From Collybia mongolica (Eukaryota > Basidiomycota > Agaricomycetes > Agaricales > Clitocybaceae), in the NCBI GenBank assembly GCA_013420905.1, contig JAAXNY010000010.1, positions 1,550,001-1,614,000 on the forward strand: DNA of 64,000 bases. Direction: 5' to 3'. The notes beneath the pieces were generated by a model. It was not told the origin of the DNA, did not search any database, and was given only the letters and a program-made list of their open reading frames with translations. Made by a program: the position numbers and the translations under genes. This document shows, in pieces, positions 34,449-45,457 of the stretch (the stretch's first letter is position 1; the number at the start of each line of letters is the position of its first letter).

Positions 34449-35663
34449 TGGCTATGCTTTTGGCCAAGTAATATATGAATGTGATATTAAAATAGATATA
34501 ACAAGAGATTATAATCAAATTTGGAAAGGTACAAACAAATATAAATATACATTTCATATGATACCCCCTCCATATGTCTAGGAGTAATAGCAATTTCCAT
34601 TGGGTCCATTAGCCTTGTATTTGCTGAGATATACATCATCTATATTGTGGGAACTTCATTAAGATTGTTTGTTTGACCAGACGTTCACAAGGAAATATAC
34701 AGATGACATTTATTTGTAATATGTAGTAAAAAAGTTGTTGTTAATAATGAGATTTGGAAGGGTACAAACAACTACAAATACATATAAACATACACATCAT
34801 GTATTCCTTTACAATGTCTAGTAGTAGCATGTACATCAGCTTTGTATTTGCTGATATATGCATCATCTATATTGTGGGAAATTTCTTTAGTATTATTGTT
34901 TGTTTGGGCAGATGTGTGGTGAAGTGATATACAGACAGTATTCATTTGTAATATGTAGCAAGAAATTTGTTGTTGATAATGTTTAGAATAATATAAGCAA
35001 ATATAAACACATACAAACATATACATGAGGTACTACTTCACTATATCTAACACTAGCAATTTAAATTACATCCATAGGCCTTGTTGTTGTTGAGATATGC
35101 AATGATTTATATTGCAGGAATTTTGATGGTATTGTTTGTTTGGCTAGCTGTGTGGCAAAGTCATACACAAACTTGATATTCATTTGTAACATGCTTGTAG
35201 TGAGAGAGCTACTTTTGATCATGATGTTTGAAGGTGAACAAACAAGTACAAATACACATAAATATACCAGTTGGGGAACCCTTCACCATATCTAGTAGTA
35301 ACAATTTAAATTGCATCCATAGGTCTTGCCATCATGGAGATATGCAATGTTTTGTAGGTGGGAAAAGTTTAACCCAAAGTGGAACAAGTCTCTTGTAATC
35401 ATGCTTATGTTTGTCAACTATGCTATTAACTCTAACAGTGTAGCTGACAAACATAAGCATGATCATGCAGCAGACAGTTATTAATTAATTCTTGAGATAT
35501 TTCAACCAATTATTGTAACTTGAATTTATATTATTAAATGCAGCCCATGTTAGCAGTTGCCTTTTTTGCTCAAAATCCGCATGTCAGCTAATTTTGATTC
35601 CCACAGTTAGAAAAATATTTCCACAACTACAAAGTCTTACTGATGTGCTTCAAAATGTTTACT
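34449..35663. repeat. Repeat R, copy 3 main part (tandem subunits and hairpin)
   Basis: Same order and orientation as 1561-2770: ~220 bp subunits (34449-35390), hairpin (about 35403-35465), conserved segment, ending ...CAAAATGTTTACT at the border with repeat M copy 2. Confidence 0.75.
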
Positions 35664-36548
35664 TGAGTGGAGTGGGCCAACACACTGTGTGGCAGGTACT
35701 CGTTCTTTATTTCTTTTCTTAGGAGAAATAAGTCCATTCCACATTCAGCAAGTTGTAAAAAGACTAGAAACAATGTAGATGATAGTTTATAGAGGTCATG
35801 TGACCATGGGAAAATGTTACCAAGTAAACAAGCAATGCCTGTGCACAAAACCCAATGCCATATGTAGCTTGCCTGGTTATGGAGAAAATACAAAAACCAT
35901 CAGAACTAACTTTTACCAGGATCATGTACACTAAATAAGTGTTCAGATTGTTGTCATGTATTTGGTATACTTATGTGGTGGAATAGATCATGTGACATGT
36001 GTCAATAAATAGAGAAATCAATCCTCTTTGTATTTCAGGTAAATATAGTAGTAGTTGTTGATTACTCCAATGTTTAGTGTAATTTCCCACAGGGGTCATG
36101 TTTGATCAGGGTCATTGTTGTTATAAGATGTTTGTTCACCCCTGACATAACACACAGACCTTCAAAACTAGCTGAATCTGGACATTTCTGATATTTCGCT
36201 CAAAATGGACCGTGGGAAAAATATGCTCAACAAGGAAATTGTAGAGCCATGTTTGTACATTCCAAACATATAAAAACAAATTTAATAGCTTTACTGGTTA
36301 TGGAGAAAAACACAAAATAAATTTTGAAACTTGATGCTTTGAAATATTGGATATGCATAATTTTGATGGCATCATCAAGAGCATTACGTAAGCATCCCAA
36401 TTATGTCACAATACTTTGTATTTGTGGAGAAATGCTGTAAAAAGCTATAAGAGAAGAAAAAACCCATTATGGTAATATTTTCCTGTGGTGTTGAAATATG
36501 AATGAATGAATGAATGAATCAACTTTTTGCCTAAAAACTGGGTTGATA
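35664..36548. repeat. Repeat M, copy 2 (inverted relative to copy 1)
   Basis: Starts TGAGTGGAGTGGG and ends AAAAACTGGGTTGATA; the outermost ~40 bp of copy 1 is missing. Includes a (GAAT)n run at 36498-36520 and about 240 bp not in copy 1. Confidence 0.7.
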
Positions 36549-37285
36549 GTAGCACTAATCCCTCTTATTTATGCTTATCAGACTATATGTATATGTATAT
36601 ACCCTGTACTCTACTATACCCTAAGCCCTATGGCTTTTGCTACTACCACTTACCAATTGTTACAATATTTTTCACTCTCTCTTACAATAGTGGGCCATCT
36701 TGGCTCATCCATTCTTTATGTATAACTCATAGACACAATTAGTTACCAGAGAATTGGAGCCCCATTAAATTCCCCATTTGTCATGAAGAAAGATACCCCA
36801 CTCACTCCAACCCATGTAAACAGTGGGCTGTGGATGCACAAGACTGGTCACAGTCATACTCTGACTGCACACATGGTGCAATGCACCACCAGACATGCCC
36901 CAATTGGGGTGTTCCAATCCTGATTCTTCAAAGAGGAGTCTTTCGCCTGTAGGTGCAGTGTCCTTATGGAAACCATGCAACACATCCTCTATGACTGTCC
37001 ACGCCACAGACAAGAAGACAAACCCAGTTGGCAACTGCACTATGCGTGGTTGGTTAACTTCCTCTCAGAAAACAAGAGCGTGTTTGCGTTCAATGTTCCC
37101 TAGTCCTAAACAGCTAGGGGCAGTACTCAGTGTTCTATGTGATGGCTATAGGGTGCTCCCTGCCCGAACATATGGACCTGGATAATTGGTGGACTTGAAG
37201 CCACCACCTGCTGTGGAGCACTGCAGCGGGAGGCCCACCCCCTGGCGTGGATTGGCCCTTCTGGCCTGTGTACACTGAGCTCCGG

Positions 37286-38281
37286 TGAAAGGGGGCTCCT
37301 GGGCTATAAGTGCACTGATGCTATGAAATGTAATCTCTCTCACACACACACCAAACCTAACAATCAACACACGAACAGTAGGAATCGCCTGTTTTGAGTT
37401 CGGGTTCAAGTGCTTAGAAGCACTAAGCTTTGAATAGTACTAGCCAAAGCCCTTTCCAATGATCTCTCGACGGGTTCGATTTAGACAAAAGCTTCAACAC
37501 AGGTTCAAAAACCTGCTAGGTATATTTATAATATCTCTCGATCCAATAGACTGAGTACCAAGTGTACGTTCAATTATTAGTGATCCCAAGCGGATCTATA
37601 AGTCCAAGCGACTTATCAAACAATACAGTGCCAAGTGCACTAAGGCCAAGTGCCTAGTAATTCCAACGGACAATACGGTACTAAGTTCCAAGTGAACTAA
37701 GTTTCTTTAATTCTGTGGTTCTTCAATCAATTCCAATCAAGACACGTTGAAGCAATCTGATCCTTAATTCGGGCACGCAATAGTGTTTTAACAAATGTGA
37801 TTTGTATACTCTATAGTCGCGCGAAGTGGGGGCAAGATTCCTTACCTTAGCGCTACTCATCTACAGTCTATTTATAATGTACAAACTAAATATCATACGG
37901 AATTGTAAATTTTACACGGAACCGCGCTCCCGCGCGCCAAGGATCTGTATTCAATACCGACACATCTACTACAGCTTGGCGTGCGCGCCACGCGTGCCAA
38001 TTATGTCGTTTACTGGTTACTTATCAAATATTGAAAGAGCGGGCTAAACTCTTATCAAGTCCCGACCGCGCGCTTTGTTATTTAAAACAGCGCGGCACTG
38101 TCGTTTACTCCCCCTGATTGTCCCGGTTGTTATTCACGGTGTCCCGTCGCTTCCGGTAGTTAACACCAAGTACCCCTGACTAGGATCGGGTTGTGCAAGT
38201 CCCGAATTTACAATTACTTTTACTACTTAGCTTAGTTGCTTATACTGTCTTTACTGCTTCTGTTTCCATACTGATTTATCA
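37286..38281 (-). repeat. 3' LTR of the Ty3 element
   Basis: The outer end reads TGAAAGGGGG on the + strand (CCCCCTTTCA on the coding strand). It matches the other LTR through 38219, then differs. The integrase stop codon TGA at 38279-38281 coincides with the probable LTR start TGATAA. It contains CpG-rich palindromic words such as GGCGTGCGCGCC. Confidence 0.8.
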
Positions 38282-40612
38282 CCTATGCAACTTCCGGTGT
38301 GACATAGTAGTTTGTGGTAGCGCCGGCGCTATCCCCTCCTCAGTGTTCTCACTAGAGCTTGACTCTGAATCGGACTGATCCAATTGGACTCTGTCAAAAG
38401 TATAGTCACGCTCCTTGTAAACTTGCCTATTAGCGGGATCTTTCGATTCCACTAAAGCATTTAGTGTTTCGCTAGAGATGTCTATTAGATCTTGCAGATT
38501 ATCCGGCAGTTCAATTGTACTCCTAGCAAAATAGGGAATAACCCTAAACGCCCCCACTTTATGTTGCCACACCGATCCATCCATTTCGCAAACAATATAG
38601 GCTCCCCCGCGGTTTCGTCTCAGGACTATCATTGGTCCCAGGTACCGTGGCTTCAGCTTTTTATCGAGCGAACTTTCGACCTCGGTATTTCTAACTAGTA
38701 CTAAACTTCCTGGTTTGAAATCATAGTCTCTGATGGTCGCGCTGTGATCCTTCTCATACTGTAATAGTCTCCTTCGTTTTTCTATATTGATACGTTTCCT
38801 CATATCGGCCACATGCTGGACGTGCTTAGCTAGAGCCTGCGCTCTAAACCCAATGAGTTCCTCTGTAGTCAATATTTTTCCTGGTAACTTTACTAACCAA
38901 GTGGCTTCAATAATATCTAACGGTAAGGTTGGGTGCGCGCCCGTAATCATAAAATAGGGGGAGCAACCCGTCCCTTTCCGTATAGTAATTCTGTCAGCCC
39001 ACATTACATGGTGGAAGAAGTAGTACCACTTCTTTACATCACCACCTGTAGCTTTGAAGACAGCTTGACGCACATCCCAATGTGCGCGCTCGGCGATCCC
39101 ATTTCCTTTGGAATTGTATGGTGATATACTTATTCCTGTAATACCATACTTGGATTCCAGCCACGCTTTGGCTGCGACAAAGGCAGGACCATTATCCGTT
39201 ACAATTTCCATTAGGGAACCCCATCTACAAATTACTTCTTCGAACAGCCACCTTCCCAAGGTCTTGCCATCCTCAGATTTGAGGGGCGCGCCTTCCATCC
39301 ACGAAGACAGCGCACATCTTCCTTGGACAATGTATTTATAACCATTAGACGATGGGCTCATATACATGGTGTCCACATGCAATACTTGGAATATAGACGG
39401 CGTGTGGGTTATGACAGGAGGGATTCTCAACAAAGTTAAGAGCCTTGTCTGACAGATGTGACATGACTTCACATACCATGATACATCGCGTTCCATTTCT
39501 GGCCACCAAAATCTTTTATCTATTAAGGATTTTGTTGCATAGAAACCCCTATGTCCAACAGAATCGTGAGACGCCTTCATCATATATGTTCGGTGATTTT
39601 TATCAACAACAAGCTGGTGCGCGCTATCGATACTTTTCCTATACATCCTGCCTTCTGGATCCAAAAAGAAATTAGACGCCTGCCTTGCAAACTTTAGGTA
39701 GGCGCGATCTGTCATTCCTTTTGGTCTCTTTTGTGGTCTTTTTAACCATTCTTTTATTAAAGGTAGGTTTTTATCCTGTTCCTGCGCCGTAGGTGTTCGT
39801 TTAGACTCGTCATATACTTCCCTTACATTAGGGTCATATTTAAACTTTTCATCGGGTATGACAGTAGTATTTACAAGTTGCTTTAGATAAGCTTCTCTTT
39901 GAATACCGAACCGTCCTAAACCTAAGTGCTGTTTTACTTCTCCAATAAATGCTGCTTCACCAGCCCAGGCATTGTTTACTTCAATTTCAAAATCAGAGAT
40001 TTCCTTCGCAAGTTGGAATAAATATCCGCCGCGCGTGTCGATCTCCTCTTTAAAATCTGACAGCTCCAAAGGGTCATCCAATCCTTCTGTTGGGTTGATA
40101 AACCTTAAAGGACCTGAGGGTTCGTCGTAACCATCGTCTGGGTCCGGGTAGACAGGATCCCCTAGCCGCGCGTCTCGTCTTGACAGACCATCCGGGCCAA
40201 AGCCTTTACCAGCTTTATGAACCAGAGTAAAGTGGAACATAAGTATCCTATCAATCCACCTATTTACCGTTGCATTAGGTCCTAGACTTGGGTTTGATAA
40301 CATCCCCTTAATGTACTTTGCATCTGTTTCCACTACCAAATTTCGTACTCCAATAAACCAATAATAACATGCCATTAGAACTCTCATCAATCCGAATAGC
40401 TCTCGTTTGGGTTGTGAGAAGCGCGCTTCGCGCTCATTCAGAGTTATCGAGTCAAATCTAGCATAGTGCTTTCTTCCAGGTATATCAGGGTCTTCCTGAT
40501 AGATATAGTAGCCTACGGCTTTCCATGACGTATCTACTGACAATACCACTGGCGTATTCCAGGTGTAATTAATTGGACGGAGCGCGGGGCTATTTTTAAG
40601 TGCGTCTAACAA
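38279..40612 (-). CDS. RNase H-integrase of the Ty3 element
   Basis: 777 codons from the listed Met, but the frame opens a little upstream ([12 protein letters not shown] before MLDALKNS is in frame), so it is probably made as a fusion with RT. RNase [57 protein letters not shown]. Integrase zinc finger: [12 protein letters not shown] and [10 protein letters not shown] (HHCC), with RFWWPEM between. Catalytic core: [22 protein letters not shown] (DDE). C-terminal GPY/F-like block: [16 protein letters not shown]. No chromodomain. It carries out cDNA maturation and integration. All catalytic residues are present. Confidence 0.92.
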   Translation of the reverse strand: MLDALKNSPALRPINYTWNTPVVLSVDTSWKAVGYYIYQEDPDIPGRKHYARFDSITLNEREARFSQPKRELFGLMRVLMACYYWFIGVRNLVVETDAKYIKGMLSNPSLGPNATVNRWIDRILMFHFTLVHKAGKGFGPDGLSRRDARLGDPVYPDPDDGYDEPSGPLRFINPTEGLDDPLELSDFKEEIDTRGGYLFQLAKEISDFEIEVNNAWAGEAAFIGEVKQHLGLGRFGIQREAYLKQLVNTTVIPDEKFKYDPNVREVYDESKRTPTAQEQDKNLPLIKEWLKRPQKRPKGMTDRAYLKFARQASNFFLDPEGRMYRKSIDSAHQLVVDKNHRTYMMKASHDSVGHRGFYATKSLIDKRFWWPEMERDVSWYVKSCHICQTRLLTLLRIPPVITHTPSIFQVLHVDTMYMSPSSNGYKYIVQGRCALSSWMEGAPLKSEDGKTLGRWLFEEVICRWGSLMEIVTDNGPAFVAAKAWLESKYGITGISISPYNSKGNGIAERAHWDVRQAVFKATGGDVKKWYYFFHHVMWADRITIRKGTGCSPYFMITGAHPTLPLDIIEATWLVKLPGKILTTEELIGFRAQALAKHVQHVADMRKRINIEKRRRLLQYEKDHSATIRDYDFKPGSLVLVRNTEVESSLDKKLKPRYLGPMIVLRRNRGGAYIVCEMDGSVWQHKVGAFRVIPYFARSTIELPDNLQDLIDISSETLNALVESKDPANRQVYKERDYTFDRVQLDQSDSESSSSENTEEGIAPALPQTTMSHRKLHR

Positions 40613-42150
40613 TAGCTGCTGCGCTTCTTCTTGTCTTGCTCAGGCCCCCATATCCAAGGTTCACTACTTCTAGTTAACTTTTGAATTGGTTGGCCTATAC
40701 GGGCGAAGTCTTTAATGAAATTCCTGCATACACCAATAGTTCCCATGTAAGCGCGTACTTCACTGACATCTTTGCATGGTCCCCATCTTTCAACTACACC
40801 GATTCTATCTGTAGTAGGTTTTCGTCCTTCATAGGTACATCTATGTCCTACCACTAGAATTTCACTTGCACATAACATAGACTTATATCCTGAAAATGTT
40901 CCTCCAGAATACTTCATTCTCTGTACTACGCGATTTACATTTTGCATATGTTCCCAGAAGAAGCGCCTAACACCTGGAGCACCAGGTAGCTCTTCTTCTG
41001 TTCCGTCCGGCAGTTCGTAGCGCGTTGCTGGACCGCGCACGGGTACATCATCAATGTAGGGTATTGTGACATGTGGTACCTCATCCTGTAGGATGTATGT
41101 GACATCATCATGAAATATTGGAACTGAATTCGTCCATCCCATAGGAAGTGTTACTAGTCTCAGTGCGCCAAACGGTGTTTGGAACGTGGTTAGATCGCGC
41201 GAGGTTTCTGCCAAAGGCCTCTCATCGTATCCTACATATAGATCCATCATTCCGCCACAAGCGCGCCCTGCGAAGTGTTCTGCTAGTTCTTCGGTAGCGG
41301 GTGGTAAGCCCAAGTGCGCTATTGTGACTGCATTCAGCGGTTCTAGACTATGTACAATTCTAAGCTTCTTTCCTGGGCCTTTCTTTAATACGGTAAACCA
41401 TCTAGACCTATATGATGAATTGGATCTCTCATAGACTCCTGCATCAATTTTAGTTTTGATGATTTTACAAACATCTTCATAGATCCCTGGTGGGATTCTA
41501 ATGTTCCTTTCTGTCCACGGCGTATGTGGGACTACTGGTATCTCGACGGGAGGAAAATATTCCTTCTTAAAGCTACCGCGCTCACTATCATTCCAAGCAA
41601 AACCATCATTATGTTTGCACATAAAGTCGTGGATTATATCCATCTCTTTAGGTTTTAAGAAGCTCTCTTCTTCGTGTACCCTTTGGAATTCCGCGCGCCT
41701 TTCCTCAGTATACCTTCCAGTTGGTTTAAACGGAGGTGGGTTAGGCGTTAGAACTGGTAGGGCCGCTAAAGGGTCACCCTTTATATCTCTGATAATTCTA
41801 AATTTATCAGGCAGGTCCGCCAGTGTTGGTTTTGTTTTCAAATGTACTGGTTTATACTTCTTTCCTACTAGCTGATCCATGGGCTCAATATTACACTTTT
41901 CACTTGTTGCAGTTCCAAGACCGCGCTTGTTGGTGCCAATTTGCCACTGCTTTAATTTACTTAAAGCTTTATCGATCATGGGCTGTTCTTGAGCGTATGT
42001 CATAGGTCTAGTGGGTGTACTTGCTGGGTCACTGCTGTTCTGCTCGTAGTTTATTACTGGTCCATCGCGCTCATCTACGGAAGCCAAGTACGTGGCTAGT
42101 AATTCGCGTTCAGGTACTGTACTATTCATGTTCACATCACTTCTAGACAA
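40606..42150 (-). CDS. Reverse transcriptase of the Ty3 element
   Basis: 514 codons from the first Met, but the frame is open further upstream into the protease end (GAGFSAFDELIQ...), so the native N-terminus probably comes from a -1 frameshift at 42297-42303. RT motifs: [54 protein letters not shown] and [10 protein letters not shown] (catalytic YIDD intact), then RTYMG-like connection motifs ([21 protein letters not shown]). It ends [13 protein letters not shown] and a stop; the next ORF lies in the -1 frame. The family is Ty3-like but with an atypical fingers region. Confidence 0.9.
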   Translation of the reverse strand: MSRSDVNMNSTVPERELLATYLASVDERDGPVINYEQNSSDPASTPTRPMTYAQEQPMIDKALSKLKQWQIGTNKRGLGTATSEKCNIEPMDQLVGKKYKPVHLKTKPTLADLPDKFRIIRDIKGDPLAALPVLTPNPPPFKPTGRYTEERRAEFQRVHEEESFLKPKEMDIIHDFMCKHNDGFAWNDSERGSFKKEYFPPVEIPVVPHTPWTERNIRIPPGIYEDVCKIIKTKIDAGVYERSNSSYRSRWFTVLKKGPGKKLRIVHSLEPLNAVTIAHLGLPPATEELAEHFAGRACGGMMDLYVGYDERPLAETSRDLTTFQTPFGALRLVTLPMGWTNSVPIFHDDVTYILQDEVPHVTIPYIDDVPVRGPATRYELPDGTEEELPGAPGVRRFFWEHMQNVNRVVQRMKYSGGTFSGYKSMLCASEILVVGHRCTYEGRKPTTDRIGVVERWGPCKDVSEVRAYMGTIGVCRNFIKDFARIGQPIQKLTRSSEPWIWGPEQDKKKRSSYC

Positions 42151-42278
42151 AAAGACATCTCTAAGTTCTTTGTGACCAAAATTCCGTTCATCAGTAGGGT
42201 GTCTATAACCCGTTATAATAAAGTTTCCGTTCTCATCTTCAGCAATTTCTACGGCTAGCTCTCCTTGATCACTTTGGA

Positions 42279-43484
42279 TTAATTCATCGAAGGCCGAAAA
42301 TCCTGCTCCGGTTGTCTTTTCAACAGCTTAGGCGGTGATCCCTTTGCATGGGTAGGGATAGTACACCTTCGTCCCGTGTTAGGGTCCGTGATAGTGACTA
42401 CTTGTCCCCCGTCCCGAGCATTTTTGATCTGACTTTCCATGAGTGTATCAAACGGTCTCCTGAGCAATACTTTGTATGCAGGTGAATTTATGATATGTAC
42501 TTGGAGGTAGATGGCCATGTCATTAAACAAGAAAGGAACATTGTGCGCTAATCCCGCTGTTTTCTCAACTTGTTTATTAGCACTCTGCATGTGTATGACA
42601 ACGTCCGGATCCCATGAAATATCTAAGTCTAAAGCCGTTTGTTTAGCCATTGATACTATTTGGGATCCCCCATCTAATAAAGATTCCTCCGTTCCTACCC
42701 CATTTATTACTGGATATACTGCGCGCAAAGAGGCCGATTCTTTTGCTACATACAACTGTTTGGGCTCTTCCCCAGCTGGTAAAGATTCTAAATACTGTAG
42801 GACTGGGTCTCCGCATATTATAGATCCCTTAGGTATTCCGCCGCGGTCATACTCCGAGATGAAGAAAGACTGGAATGGGATTGACTCTACTGGTAGCGCG
42901 TCATGCCGTAAGTAGTTATCATCAAGTTCCCAGTCCCCTCCAAAGGGTAAGACGTCTTCCTCATCTATTCCGTTTATTTGCAAGTTAGCGTCCCTTTGGG
43001 TGAGGGACTTATGTCTGGCAGTTACAATATTCTTTATCCCATCTCTAATGGTTTTTGACGAGCCCATTAACTCTCCCGTGGTCAATGTGATAGGGTTGTC
43101 TAACACTTTAGCAATTATATTGCCACCTTTTAATTTTACTTCTATCGGGGACTTAGTTTCATAAGTCGGACCGCGCTTAGTGTTAAAATTAGGTAGCGGA
43201 TCAACTGGTTCAGGGTTGCGTTCCGTTCTCCGGGGTATGTAGGGTACCACGGGCACATTGATGTAGGGTAATTCTTTTCGTACTGGAGACTTTACTGATG
43301 GTTCAACAAATTTTACTTTCTTTTTCCTAGGAGACGGCGCTACCAACTCCTCCTCGCTACTATCCCGACTACTCTCCGAATCGTTACTTTCTTGACGACT
43401 ATTTCTGTTTTTATTTCGGTCCTCTGGCTGTCTCTTGGAACGCGACCTAGTCGTAGGTCTAGCGTGTTCCTTAGCCTCCTTCAT
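42279..43484 (-). CDS. Aspartic protease-containing ORF of the Ty3 element
   Basis: 401 codons. The N-terminal 90 residues are Ser/Arg/Glu-rich and disordered. The C-terminal part contains ESLLDGGSQIVSMAKQTAL (retropepsin active-site loop with D-G-G-S in place of D-S/T-G), followed by VPFLFNDMAIYLQVHII and YKVLLRRPF, which fit the flap and the second hydrophobic-G/R block. It starts 6 nt after the gag stop and in the -1 frame, with its frame open about 20 nt into gag. It probably cleaves the Gag-Pol polyprotein. Confidence 0.8.
   Translation of the reverse strand: MKEAKEHARPTTRSRSKRQPEDRNKNRNSRQESNDSESSRDSSEEELVAPSPRKKKVKFVEPSVKSPVRKELPYINVPVVPYIPRRTERNPEPVDPLPNFNTKRGPTYETKSPIEVKLKGGNIIAKVLDNPITLTTGELMGSSKTIRDGIKNIVTARHKSLTQRDANLQINGIDEEDVLPFGGDWELDDNYLRHDALPVESIPFQSFFISEYDRGGIPKGSIICGDPVLQYLESLPAGEEPKQLYVAKESASLRAVYPVINGVGTEESLLDGGSQIVSMAKQTALDLDISWDPDVVIHMQSANKQVEKTAGLAHNVPFLFNDMAIYLQVHIINSPAYKVLLRRPFDTLMESQIKNARDGGQVVTITDPNTGRRCTIPTHAKGSPPKLLKRQPEQDFRPSMN
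42297..42303 (-). other. Candidate -1 slippery heptamer at the protease-RT junction
   Basis: Coding-strand G GAT TTT in the protease frame, five codons before its stop. The RT frame is open across it in -1. The sequence resembles the G GAU UUA class known at a betaretroviral pro-pol junction. Confidence 0.55.
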
Positions 43485-43489
43485 CGGAC

Positions 43490-45001
43490 CTAATTGAAAC
43501 CCGACTCTTTAACCTTGTTTTGGTTATTGAGTTCTGCTACCTGCCCTAATAAAGTACTCATTTGTGCTTGTAAGGCTGCTATGTCAGGATTCGGCGCGCT
43601 CTTTGCCGTAGGATTATAGTTATTATTTATATATTCCTGTTTCTGCATCTGAGGTGGTACTGGCAACGCAGTTTGCGCGCTCTGTTGTCCTAACATTTGT
43701 TGTGCTTGAAATTGTGCCATTTGTGCCATTATGGCTTTCAAGGTTCCAATGTCGTTACTATTGTCTACTGCATTATGTGACTGCATAACGGACAATACTC
43801 CTGGAGCGGGTCCTTCCGTGACATCTCCATAATAAAGGGCCGCTACCTTCTTTGAATGGAAGTGTTCCACTTTATCTTTCAATGATACCGTTTCTGGTTC
43901 TCTTGGAATATATGATCCGTCTGGTAAGCATACTCCTCCATTTGCGTTGGTTTTTATTTTCCCTTCCTCAAAATGTTTCTGTTTCTCGGGACAGGCCATT
44001 ATGAAGTGTCCGGGTGTAAAACAGTAGTGACATTTATACGCATTTGGTCTTTGCGGTTGTCCTTCTTTAGGCTTTCCGTACTGATTCTGATACTGATGCT
44101 GCTGGGGTGCGCTATTTGTAGCATGGTTCTGAACAGTTGCTTGTTGAAGCGCTTTCATTACATCCTCGAATCCACTCCTCGTATTCTTCTCATTTACTTG
44201 GAGACGGTCTAACAAATTAACTATTTGTTGTTTTATTTCATCCATCTCTACTTTGATTTTGGGCGCTGCTGTTGCTGTTATGGACGTTATAAACGATCTA
44301 TTCGTGTCTGGAATATTCATGTTGGCTACACCTTCAGAAATGCTGATTGCAGTTGCTATAACTTCCTCCAGATCGTACTGATCCCCTTTTCGTCGCACGA
44401 GCGCGGCGGCTTCAGCAATAGTATTAGGATCTGCTCGGTTGTTTGTAGCAACGGCTTGTCCTGCCTGTGTAGCATTAGACTGATTATTCCCTAGCAGGGT
44501 TAGCCTTCCTTGTACTTGGGATCTGAAGACTTCGTCTAGACATCCCAAGAACTTGGTAACTAATTCTCGGTTAGAGATAATAGGTGGCCTAACTCCCAAG
44601 AGTTTAATAGATTCTGCTTTGAATTCACGCTTCAGCTTTTTCAGCGCGGCCTCATCGGTTACTCCAATACGTGGGTTGGCGCGACACACTGCTTCTAACT
44701 TGGCTACTGATCCTTCTACTTGATCGAGTGCTTCCGGATAACTAGAGATCAACTCTGTCTTGAAATCCGTCCAAGTGCCTGTCTTATAGTGGTCTAATGC
44801 CCTCCACTCATTCTCTGATTGTAGGTCTGCATATTTTCCTAACATTAACTTCTTTTCTTCATCATTTGTAATGTTACACTCCTTCCATAGGACCTCCATT
44901 CGCTCCAGAAACCAGATTAAACCCGTGGGCTCTTTTCCTTTGAATACTGGTGCATCACGGATGCCTGGTTGGGGCATATATTTACGAGGGGGTTCAGTCA
45001 T
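43490..45001 (-). CDS. Gag of the Ty3 element
   Basis: 503 codons from MTEPPRKYMPQPG. The capsid-like core spans about residues 15-170 (FLERMEVLWKECN, WTDFKTELISSYP, FLGCLDEVFRSQVQGRL). A zinc knuckle CHYCFTPGHFIMAC (CCHC) lies at about 325-340. Gln/Asn-rich C-terminal end. It packages element RNA in virus-like particles. The frame is also open for 116 codons upstream of the ATG (45002-45349), without any ATG. Confidence 0.9.
   Translation of the reverse strand: MTEPPRKYMPQPGIRDAPVFKGKEPTGLIWFLERMEVLWKECNITNDEEKKLMLGKYADLQSENEWRALDHYKTGTWTDFKTELISSYPEALDQVEGSVAKLEAVCRANPRIGVTDEAALKKLKREFKAESIKLLGVRPPIISNRELVTKFLGCLDEVFRSQVQGRLTLLGNNQSNATQAGQAVATNNRADPNTIAEAAALVRRKGDQYDLEEVIATAISISEGVANMNIPDTNRSFITSITATAAPKIKVEMDEIKQQIVNLLDRLQVNEKNTRSGFEDVMKALQQATVQNHATNSAPQQHQYQNQYGKPKEGQPQRPNAYKCHYCFTPGHFIMACPEKQKHFEEGKIKTNANGGVCLPDGSYIPREPETVSLKDKVEHFHSKKVAALYYGDVTEGPAPGVLSVMQSHNAVDNSNDIGTLKAIMAQMAQFQAQQMLGQQSAQTALPVPPQMQKQEYINNNYNPTAKSAPNPDIAALQAQMSTLLGQVAELNNQNKVKESGFN
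43496..43502 (-). other. Candidate -1 slippery heptamer at the gag-protease junction
   Basis: Coding-strand G GGT TTC, a canonical X XXY YYZ site in the gag frame, two codons before the gag stop and inside the short overlap with the protease frame. A TAGGTC/GACCTA pair just downstream could form a stem. Confidence 0.7.
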
Positions 45002-45437
45002 GATTACTGAACGGTTCTGAGTAGCTAACGAGTTCGGGTTTGCTACTGGGTTTACTACGGACGATCTTCCACGCGCTACTGGTTTACTAGTAGTCGATAT
45101 GTTTCCTAAGGGCTCTGGAGTTCTAAATACTTGCCTTGGTCCTGAAGATCCAAAGGCTGGTTGTGAAGATCCTCGTGTGCGCGCTCGCCTAGGAGGTGGT
45201 AACGACTCTGTTACTCCAGCGTTTTGCGAATTTTTAGTCTGCCGCGTTTTTGTAGCTACTTGTCTTGCAAGTGGCTGATTAGTTAGTCTGTTTGACGAGC
45301 TGGCTTGTGGGCGTGGCTCTTGAGACAGATTGACTAAACTTTCTCCGCTCTACTTCAATTTGTAGACGACGTTACTCGTCTTGGTATAATATTTTTCAAA
45401 GAAAGATGCTCTCTTTAGACTATTCAAAAACTCTGAA

Positions 45438-45455
45438 CCCTCGCGGTGGGCTCCA
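45438..45455 (-). other. Putative primer-binding site
   Basis: Coding-strand TGGAGCCCACCGCGAGGG, two bases after the 5' LTR's terminal CA. The leading TGG and the position are typical. The matching tRNA was not identified. Confidence 0.65.
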
Positions 45456-45457
45456 GA

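Noticed and set aside
37826..38047. 73-codon ORF repeated in both LTRs (also 45998-46219) as an LTR-coded protein
   Set aside because: Lies in the near-identical LTRs, opposite to the coding strand, no motif; duplicated only because the LTRs are.
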